A stretch of DNA of 64,000 nucleotides from Citrobacter koseri (GTDB lineage: Bacteria; Pseudomonadota; Gammaproteobacteria; Enterobacterales; Enterobacteriaceae): assembly GCA_900446925.1 (NCBI GenBank), contig UAVY01000002.1, positions 62,001 through 126,000 on the forward strand, written 5' to 3'. This document shows, piece by piece, positions 42,985 to 53,120 of this stretch. A program made the position numbers and the translations under genes. The first letter of the stretch is position 1; each line of letters opens with the position of its first letter. The notes beneath the pieces were generated by a model, which worked only from the letters and a program-made list of their open reading frames with translations, was not told the origin of the DNA and did no database searches.

Positions 42985-43938
42985 TTAACAACCCGCCGCA
43001 ATATAATCACCGTTCGCACTGATGGGGATCACCGTCAGAAACAGAATGAGGGCAAACAGTACCAGCGCCAGCCCGCCGATGATGCGGATAACCGGCCCCA
43101 GCCAGCGCAGGGGGGCATGGTTCCCGGCAAACAGCGCCTGGGTCTGGTTGCGTGCGTAACGTACCGCCAGCGACAGCCCCATAATCGACAGCGCCGTGCC
43201 GAAGGACATGGTCATGACGGCGGCAATCCCCCAACTGACAATACCGAGCGCGTTGGAGAACAGTAAAATCATGATTGCCCCGCTACAGGGGCGGGCGCCT
43301 GTCGCCAGAATCACGCCGAGGCGTGTTTTCCAGTTGCCGTCGGTGAGTTCTGCGCCCACGCCGTGATGCCCGCAGCCACAGTGTTCGTCGTGGCTGTGCG
43401 GCAGAGAGAAACGCGAGAAAATGGGCTTTGGACGCAGGGTTTTTAACGCCTGGTAGATGATAAATAGCCCGAACGCGCCAATCAGGACGGCGCTGATTTT
43501 CTCGACGTACCAGCGGCTGGTGCTGAGATCGCCGGCGGCCAGGTTGAAGCCGACCGCCAGAATAAACACGAACAGTATGGCGCTGACGCCCTGCATCAGG
43601 CTGCCAATAAAGGGCACGACCCGCGCGGCAAGCAGGCTCTCTTTCGTCGTGCTCAGCCAGGTGGTGACGATAAATTTCCCATGCCCCGGCCCAATCGCAT
43701 GCAGTACGCCATAGAAGAACGCGCCGGTCAGCAGCCATAGCCCGCCGGTGTACTGGTGGTTATTGAGTTGCAGCAAATACATGACCAGATAGCGGTGCAG
43801 GGTGATCTGGGCGGCGAGACACCACTGGATAAACGCTTCCCAATGGCTGTGCACGGTGAAACCTGCCCACAGCAGCGTCAACATCAGGAGTCCTGCCAGC
43901 GGTAAACGCAGGGAGGGAAGCTGTTTTGGTGCGATCAT
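42985..43938 (-). CDS. NicO-family nickel/cobalt transporter
   Basis: This 317-residue membrane protein belongs to the NicO/RcnA-like nickel and cobalt transporter family. The hallmark HAIGPGHGKF lies near residue 80, and a cytoplasmic His/Cys-rich loop HSHDEHCGCGHHG is a likely metal-binding site. There are about six helices. The frame is intact. It stands alone between dcuS and the heme operon, so direction (uptake or efflux) cannot be told from context. Confidence 0.85.
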   Translation of the reverse strand: MIAPKQLPSLRLPLAGLLMLTLLWAGFTVHSHWEAFIQWCLAAQITLHRYLVMYLLQLNNHQYTGGLWLLTGAFFYGVLHAIGPGHGKFIVTTWLSTTKESLLAARVVPFIGSLMQGVSAILFVFILAVGFNLAAGDLSTSRWYVEKISAVLIGAFGLFIIYQALKTLRPKPIFSRFSLPHSHDEHCGCGHHGVGAELTDGNWKTRLGVILATGARPCSGAIMILLFSNALGIVSWGIAAVMTMSFGTALSIMGLSLAVRYARNQTQALFAGNHAPLRWLGPVIRIIGGLALVLFALILFLTVIPISANGDYIAAGC

Positions 43939-44005
43939 GATTCCGCCTGGTAATGAGTTTTGCGGAAAGTATAGCCTGAGGAAAGCGATTCTCCGCAGAA
44001 TTGTC

Positions 44006-44037
44006 TGCCGGATAAGGCGAAGCCGTTATCCGGCATT
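44006..44037. repeat. REP sequence after hmuV
   Basis: A palindromic REP unit (GCCGGATAAGGCG / AGCCGTTATCCGGC) lies just past the hmuV stop and ends the heme operon. Confidence 0.8.
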
Positions 44038-44043
44038 TTCCGG

Positions 44044-44823
44044 TTAAGGCGCGAGGAAGATCTGCGGTCCGCCGCTTGTCGGGTGTGTTCCGACGTGAAC
44101 TTCCGCGCCGTACCAGCGGGTTAGCGTACCGGCTTGCAGAACCTCGGCGGGTGCGCCTTCGGCAACGATGTTGCCGCCATGCAGCAGCACGATTCGATCC
44201 GCCCACAGGGCCGCCAGGTTGAGATCGTGCAGCACGATGCAAACATGCAGATGGCCCTTACGGGTCAGCGTTTTCAGCAACCGCAGTAAATGCTGCTGAT
44301 GGAACAGATCCAGCGCGGAGGTGGGCTCATCAAGAAAAAGCCAGCCGCGTGGGGAGCCGTCGCACCATAGCTGCGCCAGCGCGCGCGCCAGCTGTACGCG
44401 CTGCTGTTCGCCGCCGGACAAGGAAGCGTAGCGTCTTCCCGCCAGCGGCAAACATTCCGTAAGCTGCATCACCTGATGGATCACCGCCGCTTCGGGCTGC
44501 TGCGTCCAGGGCATTCGCCCCATGCCGATTACGGCCTCAACGGGCCAGTCGAACCCCATTCGCGTTTGCTGAAGCATGACCGCGCGGTAGCGGGACAGCG
44601 TCTGCGCAGGCCATTGCTCAAGCGGTTTGCCGGCCAGCAGGCAACGTCCGTCTGCCGGAGTGAGATAACCGGTGAGCAGCCTTAACAGCGTCGATTTCCC
44701 GGCACCGTTGGGGCCAATTAATGCCAGCAGTTCTCCCTGGGTCAGGGAGAGCGAGATATCGCGAATAATTGTTCTGCCCGCAGCGGCGTAGCTGACGCTG
44801 TCAGCGAGAAAACGTTCAGCCAT
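44044..44823 (-). CDS. hmuV: Heme ABC transporter ATPase HmuV
   Basis: HmuV is the 259-residue ATPase of the heme importer. It has Walker A GPNGAGKST at about 37-45, signature [15 protein letters not shown] and LFLDEPTSALD. The frame is intact. It overlaps hmuU by eight bases and is the last gene of the operon. Confidence 0.95.
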   Translation of the reverse strand: MAERFLADSVSYAAAGRTIIRDISLSLTQGELLALIGPNGAGKSTLLRLLTGYLTPADGRCLLAGKPLEQWPAQTLSRYRAVMLQQTRMGFDWPVEAVIGMGRMPWTQQPEAAVIHQVMQLTECLPLAGRRYASLSGGEQQRVQLARALAQLWCDGSPRGWLFLDEPTSALDLFHQQHLLRLLKTLTRKGHLHVCIVLHDLNLAALWADRIVLLHGGNIVAEGAPAEVLQAGTLTRWYGAEVHVGTHPTSGGPQIFLAP

Positions 44824-45808
44824 ATTGACCTCCCCGGCGGAAAATAAGCCACAGGAACCACGGCGCGCCCAGAATACTGGTCAGCAGCCCGACGGGCATT
44901 TCAGCCGGGGCAACCAGCGTTCGGGCGATGGTATCGGCAATCAGCAGCAGAAAGGCGCCCGCCAGCACGGAGCCGGGGATCACCGCACGATGGTCTGCCC
45001 CTAACCACATCCGTATCAGATGCGGCACGACCAGACCGATAAAACCGATCACGCCGCTGACGGCGACAGCCGCCGCCACCAGCAATGCGCTACAGATCAG
45101 CAGGATTCGCTGAACAACCCGGACATCGACGCCCAGGTAATGCGCCTCTTCCTCTCCCAGTTGCAGCAGGTTAAGCGCGCCAGCAAGACGCCAGATGAGA
45201 AATACCGTTGGGATCATCAAAGAGGCGACCGCCAGCAGCGTTGACCACTGCGCCTGGCCAAGGCTGCCCATTCCCCATAGCGAGAGCTGGCGTAGCTGGG
45301 TGTCATTGCTGATCCACGACAACACGCCTACCGCCGCGCCGCATAGCGCATTAATGGCGATGCCGACCAGCAGCAGCCGGGAGAGCGAACTGTCCCGCTG
45401 TCGGCTGAGCAGGAAAATAACGACCGTTGCGATGAGCGCGCCAATGAATGCCGCCAGCATCGGCGCATACAGCATAATCAGGGGAGGCAGCGTGAGCGGA
45501 AGGACGACCCACAGCGCAACGGCTAACGCCGCGCCGCTGCTGATGCCGAGCAGTCCCGGATCGGCGAGGGGGTTGCGAAAGAGCCCCTGCATCACGCACC
45601 CGGCCAGCGCCAGCGAGCCGCCAATTACCAGCGCGAGCAGAACCCGGGGCAGACGAATGTTGAACCAGATCTGGCGTAACGCGTCGTCGCCGTCATGCCA
45701 GAGCAGGCTGAGCGGCAGGCGTAATGCGCCAAAACCGCTTGCCACGACCGTCACCACTGCCAGCATCAGCGCCAGCGTATACAGAGAAAGCGTGATCCGC
45801 CGTGGCAT
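44816..45808 (-). CDS. hmuU: Heme ABC transporter permease HmuU
   Basis: HmuU is a FecCD/BtuC-type permease of 330 residues with about ten helices. Family segments include GSLALAGCVMQGLFRNPLAD and GFIGLVVPHLIRMWLG. The frame is intact and the start overlaps the hmuT stop by one base (TGATG). Confidence 0.95.
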   Translation of the reverse strand: MPRRITLSLYTLALMLAVVTVVASGFGALRLPLSLLWHDGDDALRQIWFNIRLPRVLLALVIGGSLALAGCVMQGLFRNPLADPGLLGISSGAALAVALWVVLPLTLPPLIMLYAPMLAAFIGALIATVVIFLLSRQRDSSLSRLLLVGIAINALCGAAVGVLSWISNDTQLRQLSLWGMGSLGQAQWSTLLAVASLMIPTVFLIWRLAGALNLLQLGEEEAHYLGVDVRVVQRILLICSALLVAAAVAVSGVIGFIGLVVPHLIRMWLGADHRAVIPGSVLAGAFLLLIADTIARTLVAPAEMPVGLLTSILGAPWFLWLIFRRGGQYG

Positions 45809-46629
45809 CAGGGCAATGACTCCGCTTTCGCGCGTAGCTGCTGAATCGCCTGAGGCGTACGCACGCTAAAACCGAGCAGCGCCATATCATCGACCGCGAA
45901 CACCTGCTTATTGCGCCCGGCAGGGGTCTGCGCCAGTCCCGGTAACTTCCAGAGATTCTCTTCGCCGCCCATCGCCGTTAATCCCTCCTGGGGAATCACC
46001 ACCAGATCGGGCTGGCTGGCGATCACGCCTTCCTGTGAGAGCGGCTGATAGCGGGAGATGCCCTGCATCGCATTTTGTAGCCCTGCCGCGCGAATGGCGG
46101 CATCCGCTCCCGTTTGCTGTCCGGCGGCCATCGCGCTCATTCCGCCGTGGTTAAGAATAAACAGCACCCGCTTATTGAGCGGCGTGGTCGGCAGCGCGGA
46201 GATCTCTTTATTCAGCGTCTGGCGCAGCGCCTCGCCTTCAGCCACCCGGTCGGTGGCGTTGGCGATGACCTGCACTTTCTCGTCGATGACGCGCAGGTCG
46301 TTGCGGCTCGGTACGGTAATGACCCGAACATGACTTTGCTCGACCTGTTTGAGTACCAGCGAGGGCTGAGCCTGGCTGCTTGCCAGCACAAGATCGGGAC
46401 GCGTGGCGAGGATACCTTCGGCATTTAGCTGGCGCAGATACCCCACATCCGGCAGGGCAGTGGCCTCCGGCGGCCACTGGCTGGTGCTGTCGCGGGCGAC
46501 CAGCGAAGACTGTGCGCCGAGCGCGTATACGATCTCGGTGACATCTCCGCCGAGCGCGACGATCTTATCCTGTTTCGCGGCAAGAACCGTCAGCGGCAGG
46601 GCGGCAATCAGGGCAAGCAGTTTTTTCAT
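45808..46629 (-). CDS. hmuT: Periplasmic heme-binding protein HmuT
   Basis: HmuT is a cluster-III-type binding protein of 273 residues that hands heme to HmuUV. It has a signal peptide (MKKLLALIAALPLTVLAA) and the ALGGDVTEIVYALGA and PDVGYLRQLNAEGILA segments where the heme-ligand Tyr lies. The frame is intact. Its ATG overlaps the hmuS stop (ATGA). Confidence 0.95.
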   Translation of the reverse strand: MKKLLALIAALPLTVLAAKQDKIVALGGDVTEIVYALGAQSSLVARDSTSQWPPEATALPDVGYLRQLNAEGILATRPDLVLASSQAQPSLVLKQVEQSHVRVITVPSRNDLRVIDEKVQVIANATDRVAEGEALRQTLNKEISALPTTPLNKRVLFILNHGGMSAMAAGQQTGADAAIRAAGLQNAMQGISRYQPLSQEGVIASQPDLVVIPQEGLTAMGGEENLWKLPGLAQTPAGRNKQVFAVDDMALLGFSVRTPQAIQQLRAKAESLP

Positions 46630-47655
46630 GCCGCCAGCCCTTTTGGCATCAGCGCCTCAATCTGTTTGCGCCACTGTGTCTGTTTCTGGTTCGCCTTCCG
46701 TACGCTGACCGTAAAGCTGAGCGATTTGCGTGCCGTCATGCGCAAAGAGTTCCAGACTGGTGACGTGGCCGTCTGCGGTAGGTTTGCGGGTTATCCAGGT
46801 CTCGGCAATCGTCTCTTCCAGCAGGTGCAGCGTAAACGTCGGGTTGAAAATATTCAGCCAGCCTTTCATCGGCACGACTTTTTCGACCACGCCGGTGAAA
46901 ATTTGCACGCAGCCTCTGTTGCCGACGAACACCATGATTTCATTGCCGTCTTTAAGGGCGGCGTCGAGGAGCTGCGCCAGCGCGCCATTCGGCACCTTGC
47001 AGGCCAGATCGTCAGCGACCCGTTCAAAAGCCTGCTGGCGGGTCAGGTTATGGCGCTTGAGCAGCGTGAAGAACTGGTGAACGTCGGTCATCGCGCGCCA
47101 CTCTCTGTCGACGGTCACGGCATCGGCAGCCGTTTCGTTAACAGGGGTTTCAGCCGCTTTCAGCGCCAGCGGCGCATTCTCGGTCACGATAAAATGTTGC
47201 AGAAGCTCGTCCCAGGCGGCGGTGTCGGTGTTGTCCGTGGCATACACCTTCAGGAGCGCATCGCCCTGATGATCAAAGAACTGAATGCTCTGGTGCTCGC
47301 CGCGGGCGGTCGCTTCCTTAATGTGGAACACGCTGGCCCATTGATTTAAAAATAAGCGCAGATCGAGCGCGCGTGGGTTCAGTACCAGCCCGGCGTGACC
47401 GCTCAGGTGTTGATTGGTGAATGCGCCGACCTGCTCGTGTACCGCATACTCGTTGCGGCAGATGCATTTTGTTTCGCCAACGGATTCCAGCACCGCGAAA
47501 ATTTCACGCGTGTCGCCGCGCAGCCGCCATGCGTCATGACCGACGCGGGCAAACGTCAGCTCCGCCTCGCTGATCCCCAGTAAACCAGCGATGTCACGCG
47601 CGTACTTACCAGGATGTTGTTCTTTTAGCTCAAGCCAGCGTGTGTAGTGGTTCAT
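46626..47655 (-). CDS. hmuS: Cytoplasmic heme-handling protein HmuS
   Basis: HmuS belongs to the HemS/PhuS family, which binds incoming heme and passes it on or degrades it. Two structural repeats are visible, with conserved GNRGCVQIFTG and the likely heme-ligand His in RHNLTRQQ-type or NQHLSGHAGL segments. An insertion near 46696 truncates the apparent frame; bridging it extends the protein to 342 residues with a stop at 46626 that overlaps hmuT. It follows hmuR by 45 bases. Confidence 0.93.
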
Positions 47656-47700
47656 TGTCTCTTCCTTCCAGTATTTGCCCCGGCGAACCGGGGCGGGTGA

Positions 47701-49684
47701 TTACCATTGATAGCTCACGAAAATCTTGCCGTTGCGCCCGTCCTGCGGGATGCCCTGCGGCGACCAGTACTCTTTATCGAAGGCGTTACCCAACACCAGC
47801 GTGGTGGTCATGCCTTTCAGCGCCTGCTGTCCCTGGTAGCTAACGTAAAAGTCGTTGACGGCATAACCCGGCTGTTTGCTGTATTCGCTGCTGATATGCG
47901 TTGAGCGATCGGCAAACGTTCCTACCCAGCCAACGGAGAAGCCGCTCTGCGCGACGGGAATATTCAGCTTGCTGGTGACGGTATCCGGGTTAATGCTGGA
48001 GATATACTCTCCGGTATCCTTGTCTTTCCCACGGGTGCGGTTGTAGGCCACGTCGAGGCTGAACAGATCAGCGGTATATTTCGTCATCACATCCCAGCCC
48101 CAGATTTTGGCGTTCGGGACGTTGTAAGACATAGTGGTCGCGGCGGCGAAATCGACGGTCGTGGAGATGTAATCTTTTGCTTTGGTATCAAAGTAGCTGG
48201 CTTTGAACTCCAGCGCATCGTTGGACAGCATCAGATTGTCGAAACGCAGACCAAAACCGTACTCCTGCGTTTCGTTGGTTTCCGGGCGCAGGTTAGGGTT
48301 TGGCACCCAGTAGTTAGTGTAGAAGCTGCCAATGGAGAAGTGTTTTGCGTCGTTATACATTTCACCCATTGTCGGCGCGCGGAATGCCTGGGCGTAAGAG
48401 CCAAACAGCATCAGCCAGTCCGTCGGGCTGACGGTTAACCCGGCGCGGGATGACCATTTATCGGCATCAACATCGTCATAGCCGTCGCTGCTGCCGCGGT
48501 AGTTGTCGTAACGCGTGCCGCCCAGCAGGGTGACGGGCAGGTCGCGAAGGGTGATTTCATCCTGCAACCAGCCGGAGCTGAAGTCGATTTTTGCTTCCGG
48601 GAAGCCGGTTGTCACGCCGCCGGGTTTTTGCTCCTGACGGTAATACTCTCCGCCATACGTCAGCAGGTGAGAGGCGAAAGCGTCGCTGAAGAGACGCGTG
48701 CGGTTTTCAACTTTTCCGCCTTTGGTGGTTTGTTTGCGAAATTCGCCCGTGTTATCGACGTTCTGGGCGTTGATGCGCGCTTCAGACCAGTACACTTTGG
48801 CATCGGCATTCAGCCAGTCGTTGCCCTGCGGCGCGATCCTGTAAGAGAGCTGCATGTCGCGCTGGATGGTCGAGCGATCCACAAGGGGGTTGCTGGTGGA
48901 GGCATCAATCGTTTGCGGGTTCTTCGGCTCTTGCGCGTCGTTGTTGTAGTAACGTAATGACCCACTCAGCGCCTGCGCATCGTTAATATACCAGGTGCCT
49001 TTTGCCAGCATGTTATTGATCGATTCATCATTTGGCGCCGTAGAACCATCGCCCTGACGCAGGTCGCCACGATCGCGGCTGGACCATGCCACCAGTCCAT
49101 CAAGGTTATCGGTTCGGCCAAAGGCGCTGGCGCCCATTCCCAGACTGTGATCGCCGGTGCCGCCAGTGCCAAAGACGCGGAAACCGCTGTTCTGGCCTTC
49201 CTGAAGCAGATCTTTCGCATCGGCGGTTTCATAAGAGATCACACCGCCCAGCGCGCCGCTGCCGTACAGCAGTGCGGAAGGGCCGCGAACGATCTCAATA
49301 CGTTTGATCAACGCCGGATCGAGGAAGGTGCTGTTGAGGTGCCCGGTATCGGTTCCCTGACGAACGCCATCCACCAGAATCAGTACGCCGCGACGATCAT
49401 AGCCACGCATACTGATATCTTGGCCGTTGGTTCGCCCGCTTCCGCTCAGGGTGATCCCTGGAACAGGACGCAGCAGATCGGCTGCCGAGCTGGCGGTCTG
49501 GTTTTCGGGATCGGACGTATCGATAACGCTCACCATCATGGGGGCTTCAAAGGTGCTGCGCGCATTACCGGTCGCAGTGACGGTGATATCGTCCTGTGGT
49601 CGCGTAAGCCGCTCCTGGCAGGGTGCTAACGATTGCCAGCGCCAGCAGAGATGGGCGCAAAGAGGCAGATTGCAGGCGTAACAT
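47701..49684 (-). CDS. hmuR: TonB-dependent heme receptor HmuR
   Basis: HmuR is an outer-membrane beta-barrel of about 660 residues for heme. The plug has DDITVTATG and GVLILVDGVRQGTDTGHLN; the barrel has the heme-receptor signatures FRAPTMGEMY and NPNLRPETN with a His between them, and ends FVSYQW with terminal aromatic. A frame change between signal peptide and plug, near 49590, hides the real N-terminus MLRLQSASLRPSLLALAIVS at 49684, which follows GGAGAG; a TTG start at 49689 in the other frame is spurious. Confidence 0.93.
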
Positions 49685-49759
49685 AACAACTCTCCATAAG
49701 GAAATTGAAAAGTGCTGGCTGCCTGGGGGGAGACCTGGGTGGCTGGCGAAATTGGTTAT

Positions 49760-49939
49760 TTATTTAGTCAGGATCAGTTTCCCGGATTGCGTCTGGCGGA
49801 GCAGATAATGTTCACCCTTATGCTCAATCAGTACCCAGCCTTCTTCGCCGAGCAATACTTTGCTGTCTATCTGGCGTTTGGTGCCTGAAGGAGAAAGCGG
49901 AGCGTTGTTTTTTATTATTGCAGCCATAGTGTTATGCAT
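49760..49939 (-). CDS. hemP: Small hemin uptake protein HemP
   Basis: HemP is a 59-residue protein at the head of many heme operons. It carries the conserved core QIDSKVLLGEEGWVLIEHKG and ends LRQTQSGKLILTK. I start it at ATG 49939 because the open frame further upstream is the Fur-site DNA read through; 49927 is an alternative. It may help expression or uptake at the receptor; precise role is unclear. Confidence 0.85.
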   Translation of the reverse strand: MHNTMAAIIKNNAPLSPSGTKRQIDSKVLLGEEGWVLIEHKGEHYLLRQTQSGKLILTK

Positions 49940-49958
49940 AGCGGGCGCATCCGTTATG

Positions 49959-49998
49959 AAAATGATAATAAACATGATAACAAGAATGATTATCATCA
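49959..49998 (-). promoter_or_regulatory. Fur boxes of the heme operon
   Basis: Three spaced TGATAA/TGATTATCA hexamer elements form overlapping Fur sites about 20 bases before hemP, so hemP-hmuRSTUV should be repressed by Fur when iron is plentiful. Confidence 0.85.
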
Positions 49999-50087
49999 AG
50001 ATCAATTTTTGCATCAAGCGTTTTTTCGTAAAATAGCGTCTGGATCAACTTTTGGTGAGAAAAGCGGTGATATTGAGGGGGACGGCA

Positions 50088-50118
50088 AGTAAAAACCCGC
50101 AAAATGGCGGGTTTTTTA
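50088..50118 (-). terminator. Rho-independent terminator of the uxuA-like gene
   Basis: AACCCGCCATTTTGCGGGTT folds as a 7-bp GC stem followed by a T-run on both strands, 30 bases after the uxuA-like stop. It may also work in the other direction. Confidence 0.85.
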
Positions 50119-50147
50119 TCTCGTTACATCGTGATTCACAACGGACT

Positions 50148-51212
50148 TTATTTTTTCTCCAGCGCTTCCCAGAGACCTGACAGGTAAGTGACGCCGAGCG
50201 CGCGGTCGTAAAGACCATAGCCTGGGCGTCCCGTTTCTCCCCAGATAAAGCGACCGTGATCCGGGCGGATGTAGCCATCAAAGCCGTTATCGTGGAGCGC
50301 CTGCATTACGCGGTACATGTCCAGCGAACCGTACTGCGAAGGGTGGGCCGACTCGTAGAAGTCTTTATCTTTGATCAGCTTAATGTTGCGTACGTGCGCA
50401 AAATGGAGGCGCTTGCGACGCGTGAATTCAGCCAGGATTTCATAGACGTTATTTTCTGGATCTTCCGCGATCGAACCGGTACAGAGGGTGATGCCATTCG
50501 CCGGAGAGTCAACGGCATCGCAAATCATCGCCAGGTCGGCGTGGTTTTTGACCACGCGCGGAAGGCCGAAAATAGAATACGGCGGATCGTCCGGGTGAAT
50601 GGCCATTTTCACACCCACTTCTTCGCACACGGGAATAATCTCCCGGAGGAAATAAAACAGGTTTTCCCGCAGCTTGTCGTCATCCACCCCACTGTAGCGC
50701 GTGAATAATTCCTGCACTTTAGCCAGGCGCTCAGGTTCCCATCCCGGTAATGCGAAACCGTTGGAGTTATCCAGAACCTCTTTTACGACCTCTTCCAGCG
50801 TCTTATCAATGCCATGTTTTTCAAAGGCCATCGTCAGAGAACCGTCCGGCAGGACGTAGTTCATGTCCGTTTTCATCCAGTCGAAGACCGGCATGAAGTT
50901 ATAACAGATGACCTTTATGCCAAAGCCCGCCAGGTTGCGGATCGTCTGCTTGTAATTCTCAATATAGCGATCGCGTTCCGGGGTGCCGATTTTGATGTCA
51001 TCGTGGATATTGACGCTTTCGATGACTTCCATCTTCAGGCCCGCAGCGTGCGCCTGCTCAACCAGCGCCTTAATTTTTTCAACCGGCCACACTTCCCCAG
51101 GGGCGACATCATAGAGCGCCCCGACGACGCCTTCTACACCCGGCACCTGGCGAATGTATTCCAACGGGATTTTGTCTTCCTGTGGCCCAAACCAGCGCAT
51201 TGTCATCTGCAT
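50148..51212 (-). CDS. uxuA: D-mannonate dehydratase, UxuA family (short form)
   Basis: UxuA dehydrates D-mannonate to 2-keto-3-deoxygluconate in a TIM-barrel fold with a divalent metal. Likely ligand residues are in AIHPDDPPYSIFG, ITLCTGS, LHFAHVRN and YIRPDHGR. The protein has 354 residues, about 40 shorter than E. coli UxuA (394) and like the short form common in Firmicutes. It is divergent from uxaC and separated from it by 478 bp. Symbol is given for the reaction; the gene is not the E. coli orthologue by position. Confidence 0.88.
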   Translation of the reverse strand: MQMTMRWFGPQEDKIPLEYIRQVPGVEGVVGALYDVAPGEVWPVEKIKALVEQAHAAGLKMEVIESVNIHDDIKIGTPERDRYIENYKQTIRNLAGFGIKVICYNFMPVFDWMKTDMNYVLPDGSLTMAFEKHGIDKTLEEVVKEVLDNSNGFALPGWEPERLAKVQELFTRYSGVDDDKLRENLFYFLREIIPVCEEVGVKMAIHPDDPPYSIFGLPRVVKNHADLAMICDAVDSPANGITLCTGSIAEDPENNVYEILAEFTRRKRLHFAHVRNIKLIKDKDFYESAHPSQYGSLDMYRVMQALHDNGFDGYIRPDHGRFIWGETGRPGYGLYDRALGVTYLSGLWEALEKK

Positions 51213-51690
51213 TCTTTGTCCGCCTTTCTTATCTTATTGCGTATTTCGTATATTTGACTTCATACCATACTAGTATTTACTAGCATATTCAGTAATGACA
51301 ATTTGATCAACCTTACCGTAGAAAAAAGATTAAATGCCGCCAGGAATATACATTTCCGTTAAGGGGAAGCTTTTACTGGAAAGCTTATTTCCGGTAAGTG
51401 TTTTAATTTTGTAAAATATAATGATCAGTTTGTTCTTATTTGTCGTTTATCGTGAAAATAACCGCTATAGCACAGGGATTAATACACGCCATTACGACTG
51501 AAAGTGATTTTTTTATTGAAAGTTGCATAACATGATTTAAGTCACAAATTTCTTAATTACACTTGTATGGTAGTAGACTTTAAATGGGCGGGAGGGGTAA
51601 TGTCGGGGCTATTAAGTACCTGTCATACACCGATTTTAGCCTCAACCTGGGGACGTTTTAGCAAAAGCCATCCCCTTGTGCGGAGTAATT
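51213..51690. promoter_or_regulatory. uxuA/uxaC divergent promoter region
   Basis: This 478-bp AT-rich region has TACCATACTAGT at 51263-51274 and, on the opposite strand, TACCATACAAGT at 51561-51572, one near each gene. The first adjoins CTAGTA-TT-TACTAG, a 6-bp inverted repeat. A CRP-like CATGA-N6-TCACA occurs at 51531-51546. They are candidate binding sites of one shared regulator plus CRP. I see no gene. Confidence 0.5.
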
Positions 51691-53100
51691 ATGTCCATGA
51701 TAAATCAAAGTTTTATGATAAATAACGAACCGGGTCAGCGGTTGTATTCTGAGCTGGCTAAGACGTTACCTATTATTGACTATCACTGCCATCTTGAAGC
51801 GAAAGCGATTTGGGAAAACAAACCTTTTGCCGATATTACCCAGCTTTGGCTGGAAGGGGACCATTATAAATGGCGGGCGATGCGCGCCAATGGCATACCC
51901 GAGCGGAAAATTACCGGCGATGCCTCTTCAGAGGAAAAATTTGAAGCGTGGGCGCAAACCGTTGAGGCCAGTTTTGGTAATCCGCTGTATCACTGGACTC
52001 ATCTTGAACTGAAATATTATTTCGCGATTGAGGAAACGCTAAACAGTAAGAACTGGCGCACGATTATGGCGCAGTGTAATGAACAATTACGTCGCGATGA
52101 TTTTTTACCGCAGGCGTTAATTACCCGTTCAAATGTTGAAGCGCTTTGCACAACCGATGGGCCGCTTGACGATCTGGAATATCATCAGCGACTGGCGGAA
52201 AAGCGTGATTTTTCAACGCTCGTGCTGCCGACCTTCCGTCCCGATGAACTGTTTGAAACGCATCCCGATTGTTTCCTGACGTTTGTTTCTCGTCTGTCGC
52301 AGAAAACCGGAAAAACCATTACCACTCTGAATGAGTTTCTCGCGGCGCTTGAAGCGCGCGTCGATTTTTTCCACAGCACGGGTTGCCGGGTGTCGGATCA
52401 TGGGCCGCTGGCCGTTCGTTTTCGCCCGCTTGATGCTGCCGGGCAGGCCGCGCTGTTCCAGCGCCGACTGGCAGGTGATGCGCTGAGTGAAGATGAACTT
52501 CAGGCCTGGGATAGCCTTATTTTTGTCGCCTTAGCCAAAATGTACAAACAGCGCGACTGGGCAATGCAGATTCACTTTGGCGCGATTCGCAACAACAACA
52601 CGCCAATGTTCGAAAAAATCGGCATTAACTGTGGCTTTGATTCCATTGGCGATCAGACGCACCTTGCGGAAAGCCTGAATGGTCTGCTGAACGCAATGGC
52701 GGAAAACAACGGTCTGCCGAAAACGATCCTCTACAACCTCAACGCCAGCTATAACGATGTGGTTGCCTCCACCATCGCTAATTTCCAGAGCGGTGAAGAT
52801 GGCGTGAAATCCCCGCTGCAATTTGGCTCCGGCTGGTGGTTTAACGATACGCGACGCGGCATGGTGAATCAGCTCAATGCGCTTGCCGATCAGGGATTAC
52901 TCTCTAACTTTATTGGTATGCTGACGGATTCCCGTAGCTTTGTCTCCTATACCCGACACGATTATTTCCGCCGAATCCTCTGTGATTTGATTGGCGGGTG
53001 GGTCGAAAGAGGGGAAGTGCCGGAGGACGATGCGATCCTCAATAACATGATTCGTGGCATCTGCGTGGATAACGCCCGCCGCTATTTCCGTTTTCGATAA
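51691..53100 (+). CDS. uxaC: Uronate isomerase UxaC
   Basis: UxaC converts glucuronate and galacturonate to fructuronate and tagaturonate. The intact 469-residue protein has the amidohydrolase-type metal motif DYHCHLE (His32, His34), the GDHYKWRAMRANG segment and the C-terminal MLTDSRSFVSYTRHDYFRR. It is clearly diverged from the E. coli K-12 sequence though of equal length. Start ATG 51691 follows CGGAG; it leads uxaC-transporter-reductase. Confidence 0.94.
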   Translation: MSMINQSFMINNEPGQRLYSELAKTLPIIDYHCHLEAKAIWENKPFADITQLWLEGDHYKWRAMRANGIPERKITGDASSEEKFEAWAQTVEASFGNPLYHWTHLELKYYFAIEETLNSKNWRTIMAQCNEQLRRDDFLPQALITRSNVEALCTTDGPLDDLEYHQRLAEKRDFSTLVLPTFRPDELFETHPDCFLTFVSRLSQKTGKTITTLNEFLAALEARVDFFHSTGCRVSDHGPLAVRFRPLDAAGQAALFQRRLAGDALSEDELQAWDSLIFVALAKMYKQRDWAMQIHFGAIRNNNTPMFEKIGINCGFDSIGDQTHLAESLNGLLNAMAENNGLPKTILYNLNASYNDVVASTIANFQSGEDGVKSPLQFGSGWWFNDTRRGMVNQLNALADQGLLSNFIGMLTDSRSFVSYTRHDYFRRILCDLIGGWVERGEVPEDDAILNNMIRGICVDNARRYFRFR

Positions 53101-53120
53101 GACTGATGCAGGAATAAACG

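Noticed and set aside
49579..49689. TTG start at 49689 for the heme receptor, giving an N-terminus rich in Cys
   Set aside because: The other frame has a proper ATG at 49684, a ribosome site and a normal signal peptide; the TTG reading is produced by a frame error.
49760..50017. Long hydrophobic N-terminal extension of HemP
   Set aside because: The Ile/Met-rich stretch is the translated Fur-box DNA and lies in the promoter.
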